The notes: a model not told the origin generated them from the sequence alone. Counted from the first letter of the stretch, positions 33,843 through 45,944 are shown. The stretch: 64,000 nucleotides of DNA from Mycoplasmopsis agalactiae PG2 (GCF_000063605.1 NC_009497.1:310001-374000), one strand, 5' to 3'. Program-made: numbers and translations.

Positions 33843-35354
33843 ATGCATTCAAAATCAATTAATATTGAAGAAAAAAGAATATATGATGATAGCCAAAGCT
33901 TAGCTAATAAGCAAAGAAAAAGCTTTATTGTTATTCTATATAAATCATTGCTTTTATCATATTTCTTTATTTCAATGCTATGCTTACTATTTTTAATGCC
34001 TTATGGATTATTTAGTAAAAAAATAATTGGCTCATATAATTTCATATTTGACTTTTCAATTCTAACCACTTTAGATGCTAATTGAATATTTATTTTTAGA
34101 CTGTGCCTGTTTGGATTTATATATTTTTATGGATTATTAAAAGCCTATTTAAACATCAATAAAAACAAAGAGCACATAAAAATATATGCACTGTGATTCA
34201 GCATCTACTGAGCCTTGTCACTTACAGGATTTCTATTATTCTTTACCCTACACATAATTGATGTTAAAAAACTAGTTTATGTATTATTTGTTCTAGTTAT
34301 ATACTTAGTTACTGACATTTCATTTACTTTATTTAACTTTAAAACCAAAAAGAAAACTGAACCAGTTATTTATTCAAGTAAGATTCCATTATTAATTGAT
34401 TTAGCTTCAAGAATCTTACTTACAGCAATTACACTAGCAGTCTTTTTTGCTTGAACATATACATATACAGGTGCTCCAAATACTTTTGTTAGAATGTTTG
34501 CTTTATTTAATGAAAGAAATCAAAACATTCCATACAATGCTTTTTATAATGCTGCTTTTAAGTTATTTAAAGTTAAAAGTGTGCTTAATTTCATTATTGT
34601 AATTTTAATGTCATTAGTAATAGGTTTATTAATGCTGGGGCTTAAAATTTACTCAATATGATCATTAGCATATAAGCAAGTAAGATCACAGATTTTTAAA
34701 GATAGATTACAGCTTTACTTAGTAGGAATCTTAGCCTCAGCCATTTGATTACTTAGCTTATTTAAACTAAAATATCCACCGACACATGAATTATTTGGTC
34801 AAGCTGAATCATTGCAATATTTAAATATTCTTTTTGGAATATTTAATGTGGCAGTAGCATCAAGTTTTATTGCTTTATTATTTACAAGAAAAATTAAGCT
34901 TAACAGTATCTTAATTAAAACTACAATTATGGCGCTATTTCAATGAGTAATTTGAATAAGCTATATGATTGCTAACTTTATTAATAAACAACCAACAATT
35001 GCTTTAATTAATTTATTGCTTACAACTTTATCATCATTAATTATTTTCTACTTTTACTTTAGAAAAAGCAAGCTTAGTGCAATTTCAAACTCACTTGCAA
35101 TTAGCTTAAACACCATTTTATTATTCATCCTAATTTTAGTATTTGGCTTTAATCAAGTGCTTTTGGCCGAAAATAATAAAAGTTTAATCATACTAAGCAC
35201 AAACTTATCAGTAGCGCAAGTAATTTCAATTGTTATTGTCTTATTCCAAATGATTTATTTAACATACTCACTTACTCAATTAATATTAGTTATTAAAAAA
35301 ACTTCAGTGCTTAATCAAGAAGTTACAGAAAAGAGAAGCTATGAAAACGCATAA
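33843..35354 (+). CDS. F1-like X0 ATPase-associated membrane protein (MSC_0624 family)
   Basis: First gene of the cluster that accompanies MIB-MIP in many mollicutes. 503 residues, polytopic, with roughly a dozen hydrophobic segments and a short soluble N-terminus (MHSKSINIEEKRIYDD). It has no homology I can see to the a or c subunits of a proton channel, in line with the X0 (unknown membrane part) name. It probably forms the membrane base of the complex. AAGGAG precedes the start. The end overlaps the next gene by 14 bases. Assignment rests on gene order and membrane character. Confidence 0.82.
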
Positions 35355-35835
35355 AAATGAAAACAATTTAATGTTCAATATTTATAATCAATATGAAGAA
35401 GCTAAAGCAAACGTTGCTTTTGTTGATTACAACAAATTAATGGCACAAGTGTTGCTAGAGTGCAATCTTGGTTTTAGCTCAGATGAGTATGTTAAATTTG
35501 GCAAAATGTTTGATGAAGCATTTGCTAAAAAATATGACATTGTTTTAGAAAAGTTTGTAATTAGCTTCAATGTTAATCTTAAGTTTAGCGCTGATGCCTT
35601 AGTGCCTGTATTAAAAGCTAATGAAGATTCTAATACTGAAGCATTTAATTTTAAAAGTGCTAATGATGAAAAATTTAATAAGTTACTAAACTTTTATAAC
35701 AAGTTAGTTAATGATTTAATTTTAGCTGATAAATATGTTGAATTATTTCCTAATATCATTGTTTTTAGGGCTAAAAACACTAAATCACTTAAAGTTCTTT
35801 TTGATGCAAAAAGTGCATTATTCAGAGGTGAATAA
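35341..35835 (+). CDS. F1-like X0 ATPase-associated protein, DUF2714 (MSC_0623 family)
   Basis: 164 residues, soluble, helical, without signal peptide. Second in the conserved seven-gene order of the F1-like X0 cluster, where a DUF2714 protein is expected. The role is unknown; a stalk or adaptor function is plausible. It overlaps the membrane-protein gene by 14 bases and its stop (TAATG) overlaps the next start, so it is translated in a coupled chain. Confidence 0.75.
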   Translation: MKTHKNENNLMFNIYNQYEEAKANVAFVDYNKLMAQVLLECNLGFSSDEYVKFGKMFDEAFAKKYDIVLEKFVISFNVNLKFSADALVPVLKANEDSNTEAFNFKSANDEKFNKLLNFYNKLVNDLILADKYVELFPNIIVFRAKNTKSLKVLFDAKSALFRGE

Positions 35836-36755
35836 TGGATTTAAAAAAGTTAGAAAATAAATTAGACAATCTAAAAAGAATTGAGCAAAAGGTTAATAAT
35901 GATAAGAATATTTTGCTTATTGACATAATGAAGCAAAATAGACTACTTTCATTTTATGTAAAAAATGCTAGACATAATAAAAATATGATTTTAGCCTTAA
36001 GAAATGAATATTCATTTAAAAGCTTGCTAGTTTCAAAAGATGATTATCCTTTTAAATCACTAGCTATTATCAAAAAAATAAGAAATTTATTCATTAAACC
36101 CAAAGAATTATGAATTTATTTAACTGAAGAGCAAAAATATGCAACGGATTCATATTCAAGATATGAAAATAATATTTTGAGTAACACTAAAAAAGTTAGT
36201 GCTGACTTTATTACAATTGGTAAAAGAGCGCAAGAGTTTTGTGAAGCTAATAATTTAAATATTATCTATGAAATCGATAATTCAGATATTTATTCAGACT
36301 TATCATGAAGACTATGTCAAATTATTAAATTTTTATTTGCTCAAGAGAATTATGAATCATTACACTTTGTGATAAATTCAAACAAAAACATAAATGGCAA
36401 TTTTACCATTTTGCCTGTAAATGAGCTTAATATAGATATCTTGAGTGAATCAACTTATGATTCTGAAGAAGTTAATATTAGGAATTTTAAAATTTTCCCA
36501 AATATTGACCAATACATTAGCAGCCAAATAAATTCATTTATAGAAAACTCAGTACAATCACTTTTAGTTGAATCATCATTTTATAAGTCAAAAATTGGTT
36601 TAGTTTCAACAAACAAAATCATCAATGAAATTGATGAAGAAATGAAGAAAATAGGCAAGAAAATAATTAGAATTAGACGTGAAAATGAAATTGAAGAAAT
36701 TGTTTTACTAACTAGCAATAACAAAAAATTTCTTTCTAGAGAGGGTAATAACTAA
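35835..36755 (+). CDS. F1-like ATPase gamma-like subunit (MSC_0622 family)
   Basis: 306 residues. Long helices at both ends (MDLKKLENKLDNLKRIEQKVNNDKNILL and SLLVESSFYKSKIGLVSTNKIINEI) flank a mixed alpha/beta middle, the layout of an F1 gamma subunit, whose paired terminal helices form the rotor shaft. Direct sequence similarity to canonical gamma is low, so the call leans on gene order (third of seven) and fold pattern. One-base overlaps on both sides. Confidence 0.78.
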
Positions 36756-37219
36756 TGAGTCAAAAAGGTTTTAATGTTGTTATCAACTTTATAGGAAATA
36801 AGGAAGCAGTTTTCAATAATGCATTAGTTTATTTTAATGCTGATGAAGAAGGGGACTGAGTTCAGCTAGTTGATAATTCAATTTTAGGCTATGAAATTAT
36901 CTTGCTTAAAATAGTTGACTTAAATACTGATATTAGTAAATATATATTTGCAAAAAATACAAATATTACAGTTTCAAACAACACAATTAACATTTATACA
37001 TTTTCTGAATTAGCCTTTTTTATAGAGACAAAAGTAAAAAAACAATACAGTGAACAATATAAAGAAGTAAACAAAAAAGTTGTTGCCTTGGAAGCTATGC
37101 AACAATTAGGAATGAGCATTGACCAATTATTAGAGTTTAATAAATTAAAAGAAGAAAAATACATTTTAAAAATGAAAAATATACATAAGTTAAAGGAAGA
37201 GGGGCTGTATGAAGATTAA
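36755..37219 (+). CDS. F1-like ATPase epsilon-like subunit (MSC_0621 family)
   Basis: 154 residues. An N-terminal beta-rich part (FNVVINFIGNKEAVFNNALVYF and ISKYIFAKNTNITVSNNTINIYTFSELAFFI) is followed by a C-terminal helical pair rich in Lys and Glu, the two-domain plan of an epsilon subunit. Called from position and shape. The start overlaps the gamma stop (TAATG) and the end overlaps the next gene by 11 bases. Confidence 0.75.
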
Positions 37220-39455
37220 AAAAATACTTCTATTTGCTAAAACAATTAGCCCAGCACTTACTGCTCCTGTTGCTTTAGCTTCTGTAAGCGCTAGAGAAAA
37301 TTTAGAAAAGCGTTTAGATGGTGCTGAGGGCAGTGGAAACGGAAATTCAGGCTCTAACTCAAGCAATAATTCTGGTGGCTCTAATGGTGGCAATAATGGC
37401 TCAAATGGTGCAAGCAGTTCATCATCCGGAAAAAAAGGAGTAAGTCCTCAATTTGGCTCTTTTGCTGATAAAGCTAAAAAAGCTGTTGATACAGCATTAA
37501 AAGAAGCTGTTGAAAAAGTTATTAAATTTACTGAAGCTGAACTTAAGAAAATTGACTTATCAAAACCACAAGATGGGAGCCAAGGAAGCAAAGAAACTTA
37601 TTTAGAAAAATTGGAGAAGCAAGTGTACTTAAAGGCTTTAAATAAGCTCTTTAAGGAAAAAAAGGACACTCTAAAAGAAGCTAAAGACTATGCAGAATTA
37701 GGACTTCCAGTAACTTTCCCATTTGTTATTTCTAAAGATAAAAAATATGATGTTGGTACTGTAACTTATAATGGTAAAGAATATAAAGATATAAAAATTG
37801 GTAAAGAATCTGATCGTGACTATTCTAAAGTTATTGAGACTAATAATAAAGACAGCATAACTAAATCAGGCGAAGAAGACAACATTGCCTCAAATCCACA
37901 ATTTGAAGCTGCTTTAAATAAATATACTCAAGACTTAAATAAATCAATTTTGGAAATGGTTTACAATCCTAAAGAAATTCCAAAATTTGGTAAAGATATA
38001 TTTTTAGAAGATGCTACTTTCAATGCTAAAGAAGGTTTTACAGTTAAGCATCCGCAAAATAGCAAAAGCTGAGATGATTACATTGTAAAAAGCATTAAGC
38101 CTAAATTTGTTGATTTTGACTTAAAGCAAAATCAAGAGTTTAAAGTGATAGATGAAACTCAGCCTTCACCTAAAGTTAATCCACCTAACTTGCCTGATAT
38201 TAATAATAAGTTTTTAGTTCCTGGCAAACCTCCTACCAATAATGAGACCGCTAACCCTTTAGAACAGTCAGAAACACTATTATATTTAGAACCATATGCT
38301 AATTATAGATATTCAAGTAGTTCAACTAGCGCTTTAGCTAACTTACTTAGAAATTCTAGTGGCTCTGATAAAGAAAAAATATTTTTCTTCAACAATCCTA
38401 TAAATACAAGATTTAAATATACTGTTAATGATATTGATAGCTCTGGTGTTGCAACTGTTAAAATCACCGATACAGCAAAGCAAAATAGCTCAAGAACATA
38501 CAAGATTCAAAAAAATAACTTTAGTTCAGATCCAAGATATATGTTTTTATTCCAAAAACAATCTGAAACTCTAAGCGCAAAATTTACACAGCTATATAAG
38601 GCCTTGATGCTAGATGAAAAAATTGACTATGCAAAGCTAGCTCATAATGAATTGCAGCTATCACTTTTTGGTATGGTTAATACAGCAACTAAGATAGTAA
38701 CTGATCAAAAATTTGTGGATCTATGAAACAGTATTATTGTTAAATATGCTGAAAGAATTGATACCCCACAAAGCGATGATGATTATAAAAGTGTTGTGTC
38801 TGCTTCAAGTGAAGTTGTAATTGCTGAATTAATTCAAGCTCTAAGCGCTTCTGAATTAAACAATCAGCCATTTTGGAATTCATTAGTTAATGCGCTTTTA
38901 GTAGTTGAAAGTGATTTAAGAGAAATAGCTAATCATAAAGAAACTAGAGCAAAAATAATAAATAAGTTTCAAGCCCTTAAATTAGACTTTAAAGTATTAG
39001 ATAACACATTTAATTTATTAAATGATTCGTTGCTAAAACTAAGAGCATCAGCTAATAACTGAGCTAAAAGTTTTCAATATAGCAAATGATTTGATGAATA
39101 TACAGCAAATGTAGCTGATGTAAGAGAAAATATTGAATTTTTAAGAGACTTTTTAGAACCTGCAGTGCCTGCTGAGAAGTCTGAAGAGCTTAAAAAATTA
39201 CAAGATAGTTATACTAAAGCTATTAATAAAATAAAAAGTAATAAAAGCAGTGTTAACAGAGCATATTATGCTATTGGTGGCACGCTATTAATAATAGGAC
39301 TAATTCTATCACTAACAAATATCTTAATATTTACACTTAAGTATAAAAACAAATTAAATAAAGCAATTAAAGGTGCCTTTGGTATTTCAATTTCAGTTTC
39401 AGCTATAGTGGCTCTTGTTGGAATAATTTTAATATTACTAGGACTTAAAGGATAA
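37209..39455 (+). CDS. F1-like X0 ATPase-associated surface subunit (MSC_0620 family)
   Basis: 748 residues. The N-terminus is a signal peptide or anchor (ILLFAKTISPALTAPVALASV) without a lipobox Cys. Next is a low-complexity Ser/Gly/Asn stretch (about 40-75), then a large presumably extracellular body, and near the C-terminus two hydrophobic segments (YAIGGTLLIIGLILSLTNIL and ISISVSAIVALVGIILILLG). It is the part of the complex best placed to touch MIB or MIP outside the cell. The ribosome site GAAGAGG lies inside the previous gene. Confidence 0.8.
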
Positions 39456-39458
39456 TAA

Positions 39459-41033
39459 ATGAAAGCAAATGATAATATAAACATTATTACAAATGTCAAA
39501 TCAGCTTCTAATGATATGCCTAGAATAAGTGCTGTATTTGACTATATTATAGAAGTAAAGGGAAAATTTAACTATAGACAACAACAAGTTTTCACTTCTA
39601 GCAAAAACAAAAATGCAAGACTATTTTTAATTAGTGCTTTTTCTGACACAGCTTATTTATTAAGTAATGAAGAAGGCAGAAAATTAGCTATAAATGACCA
39701 AATAGTTTTACTAAATGAAACAAATGAAGTATTTACCTCAAAGGAACACTTTGGCAAAGTTATTGATATTTATGGCAATGCCATTTTGCCAGTTGCACAA
39801 GCAATTCAAAAAGATGATTCTGCTGTTTCATCAGAAATCTTTAAACTAGCACATGATTTAATGAAAGTGCAAAGATTAAATGAGCAACTATATACAGGAA
39901 TTAATGCAATTGATTTATTAATTCCTATTGGCAAAGGTCAAAGAGAATTAATTATTGGTGATAGACAAACAGGTAAAACACATATAGCACTTAATGCAAT
40001 TATTAACCAAGCTGCTAAGGGAACTAAGTGTATTTATGTAGCAATTGGACAAAAAAGAGAAAGCATTTCTAGAATTTATAATACTTTAAATCAACACAAT
40101 GCACTAAAAAACACAATTATTATTGATGCTCCTGCTAATAGTGCTTATGAACAATATTTAGCACCTTATGTTGGTATGGCTCATGCTGAAAATATTTCTG
40201 CAACTGATGATGCACTAGTTATTTTTGATGACTTAACAAAGCATGCTAATATTTTTAGAGAAATTGCCTTATTAAGCAATAAACCAGTTGGAAAAGAAGC
40301 TATGCCTGGCGATATGTTCTTTGCTCACTCACAATTATTAGAAAGAGCAGGTTCATATAAAGGTAAAAAAACTATTACAGCTCTTCCTATTATTCAAACA
40401 GTTGATGGTGATATTACTAGCTTAATTGCTTCTAATGTTATTTCGATAACAGACGGGCAAATTGTAACTAGTGCAAAATTATTTGCTAAAGGTATTTTGC
40501 CAGCTATTGATATTGATTTTTCAGTTTCAAGAACAGGTTCAAGTGTTCAAGATAGAACAATAGCTAAAGTTGCTGGTGTAATTAATAAAATTTATAGAAA
40601 ATACAAAAGACATCTTAAGCTTTCAATGCTTGATTACGAATTAAATAAAGAAGTTTCTAACTTAATGTATAAAGGTAAAATGGTTGATAAACTTTTTGCA
40701 CAAAGAGGTTATTCACTTTATTCATATAATTTTGTACTTATGATGAGCAAAATTATTCAATGATCATTAATTAAAAATGTAAAAGATGAACAAAAAGCAT
40801 TAATGTTTATTGATGAATTTATCAATAACTATGCTGATGGAAAAAAACAATTCGAAATAATGAAATCAAATACTACCTATGATGATGAAATAATGAAAAG
40901 TTACTTTGCATTTGCCTTGCAAGAGTATTCAAATTATGCAAATTTAGGCTGAGAATTACAAAATGAGCACAGTTTCTTGCCTATTTCAGAAAAATTCTTA
41001 AATGAAGTTGCACTTAAATTAGGAGATAAATAA
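39459..41033 (+). CDS. F1-like ATPase alpha-like subunit (MSC_0619 family)
   Basis: Nucleotide-binding but probably non-catalytic subunit of the F1-like hexamer; 524 residues. Strong F1-alpha features: GINAIDLLIPIGKGQRELIIGDRQTGKT (P-loop GDRQTGKT), IYVAIGQKRESISRI, ALVIFDDLTKHA and VSRTGSSVQ (alpha-type arginine-finger region VSR.GSSVQ). It diverges from the housekeeping AtpA in the N-terminal domain and the helical C-terminus. The stop overlaps the beta start (TAATG). Confidence 0.92.
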
Positions 41034-42412
41034 TGAATGGAAGAGTTATAAACATACTTGGAGATGTTGTTGAAGTTGAGTTTAGCAAAGACAATTTACC
41101 TTTAGTAAATCACTTGCTAACTACACACAATGGCCAAACTTATTTATTAGTTAAGTCAGTTATCAATGAAACAACTATCAAGGCAATAATCATTTATTCA
41201 TTTAGTTCAATTTCATTAAGCGACAAGGTAGTAAATACAAAGAGAAGTTTTATGGTGCCCGTTGGTCCTTTAGCTAAAGGTAATATCTATAGCTTTAAAG
41301 GTCTTTCTTTAAATAATCCTACTGCTCCTAGCCCTGAGTATGTAGAAATGAACTCGTTAATAAATAACGATAGAGAAATAAATACAAAATTCGAATTAAT
41401 TGAAACCGGAATTAAAGCAATTGATTTTTTCATACCAATAGTAAAAGGCTTTAAATTAGGCATTTTCGGCGGTGCTGGTGTTGGAAAAACTGTTTTAATG
41501 AAAGAAATAATTTTCAATGTAAATAATAAAAATAAAAACACTTCAAATATCTTCATAGGTTCTGGAGAACGTTCTAGAGAAGGTATTGAGCTTTATGATG
41601 AATTAGTGCAATCAAACTTAATGCAAAATTCAACAATGTACATTTCAAAAATGAACGAATCTGCTGGTGCAAGAATGTCAATTGTACCTATTGGTATAAC
41701 CGCTGCTGAATATTTAAGAGATAAGCAAAAAGAAGATGTACTGCTTTTTATTGACAACATTTACCGTTTTGTGCAAGCTGAAAACGAAGTTAGTGCTACT
41801 TTAGGTAAAAAGCCTTCTGTTGGTGGTTATCAATCAACACTTGAAAGTGATGTAGCTAATGTTCAAAACAGATTGTTTAAAAACAAAAATGGAGCTATAA
41901 CATCATTTCAAACTGTATTTTTACCAATGGATGATTTAAGCGATCCTTCTGCTGTGGCTGTTTTTAACCATCTTGATGGTAACTTAGTACTTTCGCGTGA
42001 TCAAGCTGCTAAAGGTATTCTTCCAGCTTTTGATCCTCTTGCTAGCTCATCTAACTCAGTTGATGAATTAATTATTGGTAAGAAACACCTAGATGCAATA
42101 ATTGAAGTAAAAAAAATATTAAAAGCTTACAAAGATTTAGAAGATGTTATACTAGTTCTCGGTTTTGATGAATTAGACGCTGATAGCAAAATCATTGTTA
42201 AAAAAGCTTTACAATTAGAAAACTTTTTTACCCAAAACTTCTTTATGACTGAGCACTTTACAAAATCACCAGGTCAATATGTACCTATGAATGAAACAGT
42301 AGAGAGTGTTATAAGAATTGTTAATGGTGAATATATTAAGCAAAGCCCTGAAATATTTACTTTTGTGGGATCAGCATTAAACATTAAAACTGACAAAGAA
42401 TTAGGACTTTAA
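41033..42412 (+). CDS. F1-like ATPase beta-like catalytic subunit (MSC_0618 family)
   Basis: Catalytic ATPase subunit of the MIB-MIP-linked complex; 459 residues. P-loop GGAGVGKT, then GSGERSREG with the catalytic-type Glu (canonical beta has GERTREG), and Walker B DVLLFIDNIYRF. Also present are GYQSTLESDVANVQ and FDPLASSS. The DELSEED loop of housekeeping beta is replaced by a region reading DELDADSKIIVKKALQLENFF. An intact P-loop and Glu suggest it hydrolyses ATP. Confidence 0.93.
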   Translation: MNGRVINILGDVVEVEFSKDNLPLVNHLLTTHNGQTYLLVKSVINETTIKAIIIYSFSSISLSDKVVNTKRSFMVPVGPLAKGNIYSFKGLSLNNPTAPSPEYVEMNSLINNDREINTKFELIETGIKAIDFFIPIVKGFKLGIFGGAGVGKTVLMKEIIFNVNNKNKNTSNIFIGSGERSREGIELYDELVQSNLMQNSTMYISKMNESAGARMSIVPIGITAAEYLRDKQKEDVLLFIDNIYRFVQAENEVSATLGKKPSVGGYQSTLESDVANVQNRLFKNKNGAITSFQTVFLPMDDLSDPSAVAVFNHLDGNLVLSRDQAAKGILPAFDPLASSSNSVDELIIGKKHLDAIIEVKKILKAYKDLEDVILVLGFDELDADSKIIVKKALQLENFFTQNFFMTEHFTKSPGQYVPMNETVESVIRIVNGEYIKQSPEIFTFVGSALNIKTDKELGL

Positions 42413-42433
42413 GAACAAATTAGGATTAAATAT

Positions 42434-43501
42434 ATGAAAAGAGATAAAATTAAGAAATTATCAATTTTAACCCTTTCACCACTTTCAGTTGTTTCAACAT
42501 TTGCAATTATTTCTGCTTCTTGTGAACCTAGAGAAAAGATTGAGGCAGCTCAACATATAGGCACAGAAAGTAGTGCTACACTAGGCGATAAAGATGCTGA
42601 AAACCAAAATATTACTGTAAAAAACGATAATACTGGCAGTAAGCCAGAAGGCCCAAAAAATCCTGAAAAATCAGGAAAATTTACAACCCCCCCCCTTATT
42701 ATTGAAACTCCAAATATAGATCCAAACATTTTAAGTGAATCATTTAAGGATGTTAAGGATATTTTTGATAAAAATTCAAAATCAGCAACAGAATTATTAA
42801 ATAAATTTTTTACTTCTAAAAATTATGATGATCTTTATGAAAGTATATCTCTTACAGAACAATTAATTAGCAAGTTAAGTGATTCTGGTAAAATATCAAA
42901 TGATAAAGTTAAGCAATTTCTAAGTACTCTTAATGAAATAATAAGCGAACAAAGTGAATTGCTTAGTACGTTAGATAGCAATGAATTAGGCACAATTCAA
43001 GGTAAAAAAGATTTAGTTACACTTAAGAGTAAATTCGAAAAGCTGTCAACAAAAGATTTTGAAAAAAATATAAAAGATATTTTAGATGTAGTTTCAAAAT
43101 TAGTAAAAAATGTGTTTTCATCAATTGAATACAGATTAAATGAAGCTGATAAACTTGGTGAAAAAGACTTATTCCTAGCAAATAAGTATTACAATGAAAT
43201 AAACGGTTCAAACAGTCAAGCCCTAGAACACCTTATATTCTTAATTGATAAATATACAAAAGAATATGAAGCATTAAATGGAAAATATCAACCATTGCGT
43301 AAAGAGTTAGAAGGGTATAATAATGATTGATGATTTTCATTTAAATCATTATTCCGTCCTAGTCTAAGTCATAGATATAATCAAGTGTTTTATGAAGTTA
43401 GCTCATTAGTTCCACAAATAAATAAATTGGTTGAAAAAATTAAGAAGCTAGAAGCTTCAAAAGCAGATTTGACCAAAACTCCTATGAAAAAAGCAAAGTA
43501 A
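42434..43501 (+). CDS. Lipoprotein with C9 tract, probably phase-variable
   Basis: 355 residues, not a family I recognise. The signal peptide ends at IISASC, giving a lipidated Cys30. An Asn/Lys/Pro-rich linker (about 35-95) contains nine consecutive C bases coding Thr-Pro-Pro-Leu. The rest is helical (heptad-like Leu/Ile/Lys/Glu, about 95-290), then a Trp/Phe patch (DWWFSFKSLFRPSLSHRY), then a final helix. It lies 21 bases after the F1-like beta gene and may be transcribed with it. In the sequenced state the frame is open. Confidence 0.85.
42687..42695 (+). repeat. C9 homopolymer inside the lipoprotein gene
   Basis: Nine C bases at codons 85-88. Removing one C gives a stop about eight codons later (ATA TAG); adding one also leads to an early TAA. 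It is the longest G/C run noticed in the window. Confidence 0.9.
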
Positions 43502-43516
43502 TCAGCTTTGCTTTTT
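43487..43516. terminator. Bidirectional terminator at the end of the ATPase/lipoprotein cluster
   Basis: AAAAAAGCAAAG (43487-43498) pairs with CTTTGCTTTTTT (43505-43516) across the lipoprotein stop codon. It serves the converging protease gene as well. Confidence 0.8.
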
Positions 43517-43522
43517 TGTTTA

Positions 43523-45877
43523 CTATTGTTTAGGATTAATTTTAACAGTATAAACATTGTCTTTTATTAGTTTATTTTTAATATCATTTCTTAAGTTTCC
43601 ATCAAAATCATTGCTATATGTGCTATGACCTTCCATTAAGGAAATAGCATTAGAATATGTATTATAAAGTTCATCATGCGTATGAAGATAATTAATTCCA
43701 ACTAAATTAAATGATGAATCAATAGCAAGTGAGCCTGATGAGCCACCTTCAAGTGCATTTTCTTTATTATTATTTAAAAATTTAGTATACATGTGTGAAT
43801 GCTGATTTATAGTTGTTAGTGGCATTCCATGTTCATCCTCAAAATGCGTATTAGGCTTATTTATAAAGCTTTTAGTATATTTTGTTCAATTATTATTAAT
43901 TGAATTAAAGTCCTTATTTTGCCCTTCATTGTATTTAACTCATAAGCTGTTTATGCTTGAATCATTAATAACTCTGTTTTGAACATTAATTACACCGCCT
44001 TGTGATTTTGCAGCCTTGAATTGAAAGTTCCTATCATCTATTGCCGGATATCCGCCATATAGAGTGGTTTTAATTGGATGATGTTTACCACTTTTACCTA
44101 CTCCAATGTGTCAGTCTTTTTCCCTTTCTGTTTCAACAACTTTAGCTAATTCAGGAAGTATTTTTGATAAGTTTGCTTTTTTAATTTTTAAGCGTAATAA
44201 AACAAAATCAGCGCCAGCATTTTTACTCTCACCAATTCTCGACACTTCATCATATTTATCAAAATATTGAGGCGCTATTGCAATATCATAACCCATTATT
44301 CCATTTGCATAATATCTAGGTGTGTAATAAGGAGCAGTTAAATATTGCTCATATGCTTTAAAGAGTAAATTAGTTTCTTTAAACTGATCTCCGCTTATTT
44401 CAGCAGTATTTGAACTAAGCTTATCATCTTTTGCTCTTTGTGCCATAAAATAGATGTTTTGGCGTTTTCTATATATGTTAGTTTCGCTGTCATAAAAATT
44501 ATCTATGTCTCAAAAACCGCCATATCATTTATTAGCATTGGACGATTGATCAGAATCAAAATATAAGGATCTATCAAAAGCATTTCTAAGACTAAAAACA
44601 TGCATATTTGTAGCTAATAACAATTCATATGAATCGTCCTTTTCAGCTTCCGGACTTATAATTCTATCCATAACTCAAACTGTTCCTACAGTTTGAGAAG
44701 TAGCAAGATGATCAAGTGTTAATCTATTTGGATGTCTTCTAAATTCAACAGTGCCTATTCTTAATGAAAAACTACGAGCATAAATGTATTGATAAAAGTC
44801 TAAATCTGCCTTTAAATTATTTGTATTATCTTTACTTAAATTGATAATGTACTTATTCAATTCTGTTGTAATCAAGAGCTCAATTGAGCCTTTATTATCA
44901 TCAAAATTGGCTTTAAGATCAGTAATTTTTTCATTAATTTTTAATACTTCTGCGGCTGATTTATAGTCCATATAGTAAAACAGCTGGCTTAAATTAGATG
45001 GTAAAAATCCAAAAGGATTCTTAAGCACTAAATCATTTAAATTAACATCTAGCTTAATAGCTTTTTCCTTATCTGATTCATTAAAATTGTCTAAAAATTT
45101 TTGGCTATACATACCATATGATGAAAGAGTATTATTATAAAAATCAACCTTTTGTTCAGGAGAAGCTCCATAATTGCCATATATGCCAATGTCTTTAGTA
45201 TATTCTCAATATTTATCAAGCAAATGCTTGTTTGAATTAACACCACCATAACGGAAGTTTACAGAATTGCCATTATCAGCAGTATTTAATCACTTGCTAA
45301 TGTTAGTAAAAGCATTTTTATATTCATTTGTCTCTGTAGCTATTTCATATGGATTTTTAGAAAGTAAATAGTTGACAGCAAAAGAATGTTTGGATGATAA
45401 ATTAGCAGTTTCTGGCCGATTTATAGGCTTAATGGGCAAATTTGACCTACCAGGGATTATTATAATTTTACCAGCGTCACTATCATTATTTTTGTTGGTT
45501 TCATCAGGCTTTTTATGTTCAACATCAGAATCTTCGTGATTTTCTGCAGCATTAGGTTTAGGTAAATCAAAACTGAAAGTCTTTGATAAAGCATACAAAA
45601 TAGTATCTTTAAATAGAAGCTTTACTGATACTATAACTTTATCTTCTAATACAGATAATATAGGCTTTTCAAGAGCATATTTTGATTTATCAAAGATAAA
45701 TTCAAAATCACTGAGGGTAATATCGGCTGTATTAATATTGCTGTTTATCAATTTAACAACTATGTCTGGATTTTGATTTGCATAATTCTGATTAATACAA
45801 GATGATAAAAGCAAGCTTGAAAATGACAATGGACAAGCTAAATTAATGAAAAACGGCCTTAGTTTCTTTTTATTCAT
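43523..45877 (-). CDS. MIP-like lipoprotein serine protease without a MIB partner
   Basis: 784 residues, DUF31-type trypsin-like protease. The signal peptide ends at LLLSSC (lipidated Cys27). A Glu/Asp/Lys-rich spacer (about 110-145) precedes the body. Likely triad: His426 (ATNMHVFS), Asp557 (AGADFVLLRLK) and Ser714 (EGGSSGSLAID). It is clearly more distant from MIP1 and MIP2 than they are from each other, so its target may differ. It is transcribed toward the ATPase cluster. The AAGGA box lies unusually far (15 bases) from the ATG; a TATAAT box is at 45911-45906. Confidence 0.88.
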
Positions 45878-45916
45878 TGCTAAAATAAGCAGTCCTTTTT
45901 ACATTATTATAAGAAG

Positions 45917-45944
45917 TTAAAAAAATAACTCTGAAAGAGTTATT
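45917..45944 (-). terminator. Terminator of the asnS-degV operon
   Basis: On the minus strand AATAACTCT (45944-45936) pairs with AGAGTTATT (45932-45924), then TTTTTTT. It follows the degV stop codon directly. Confidence 0.85.
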
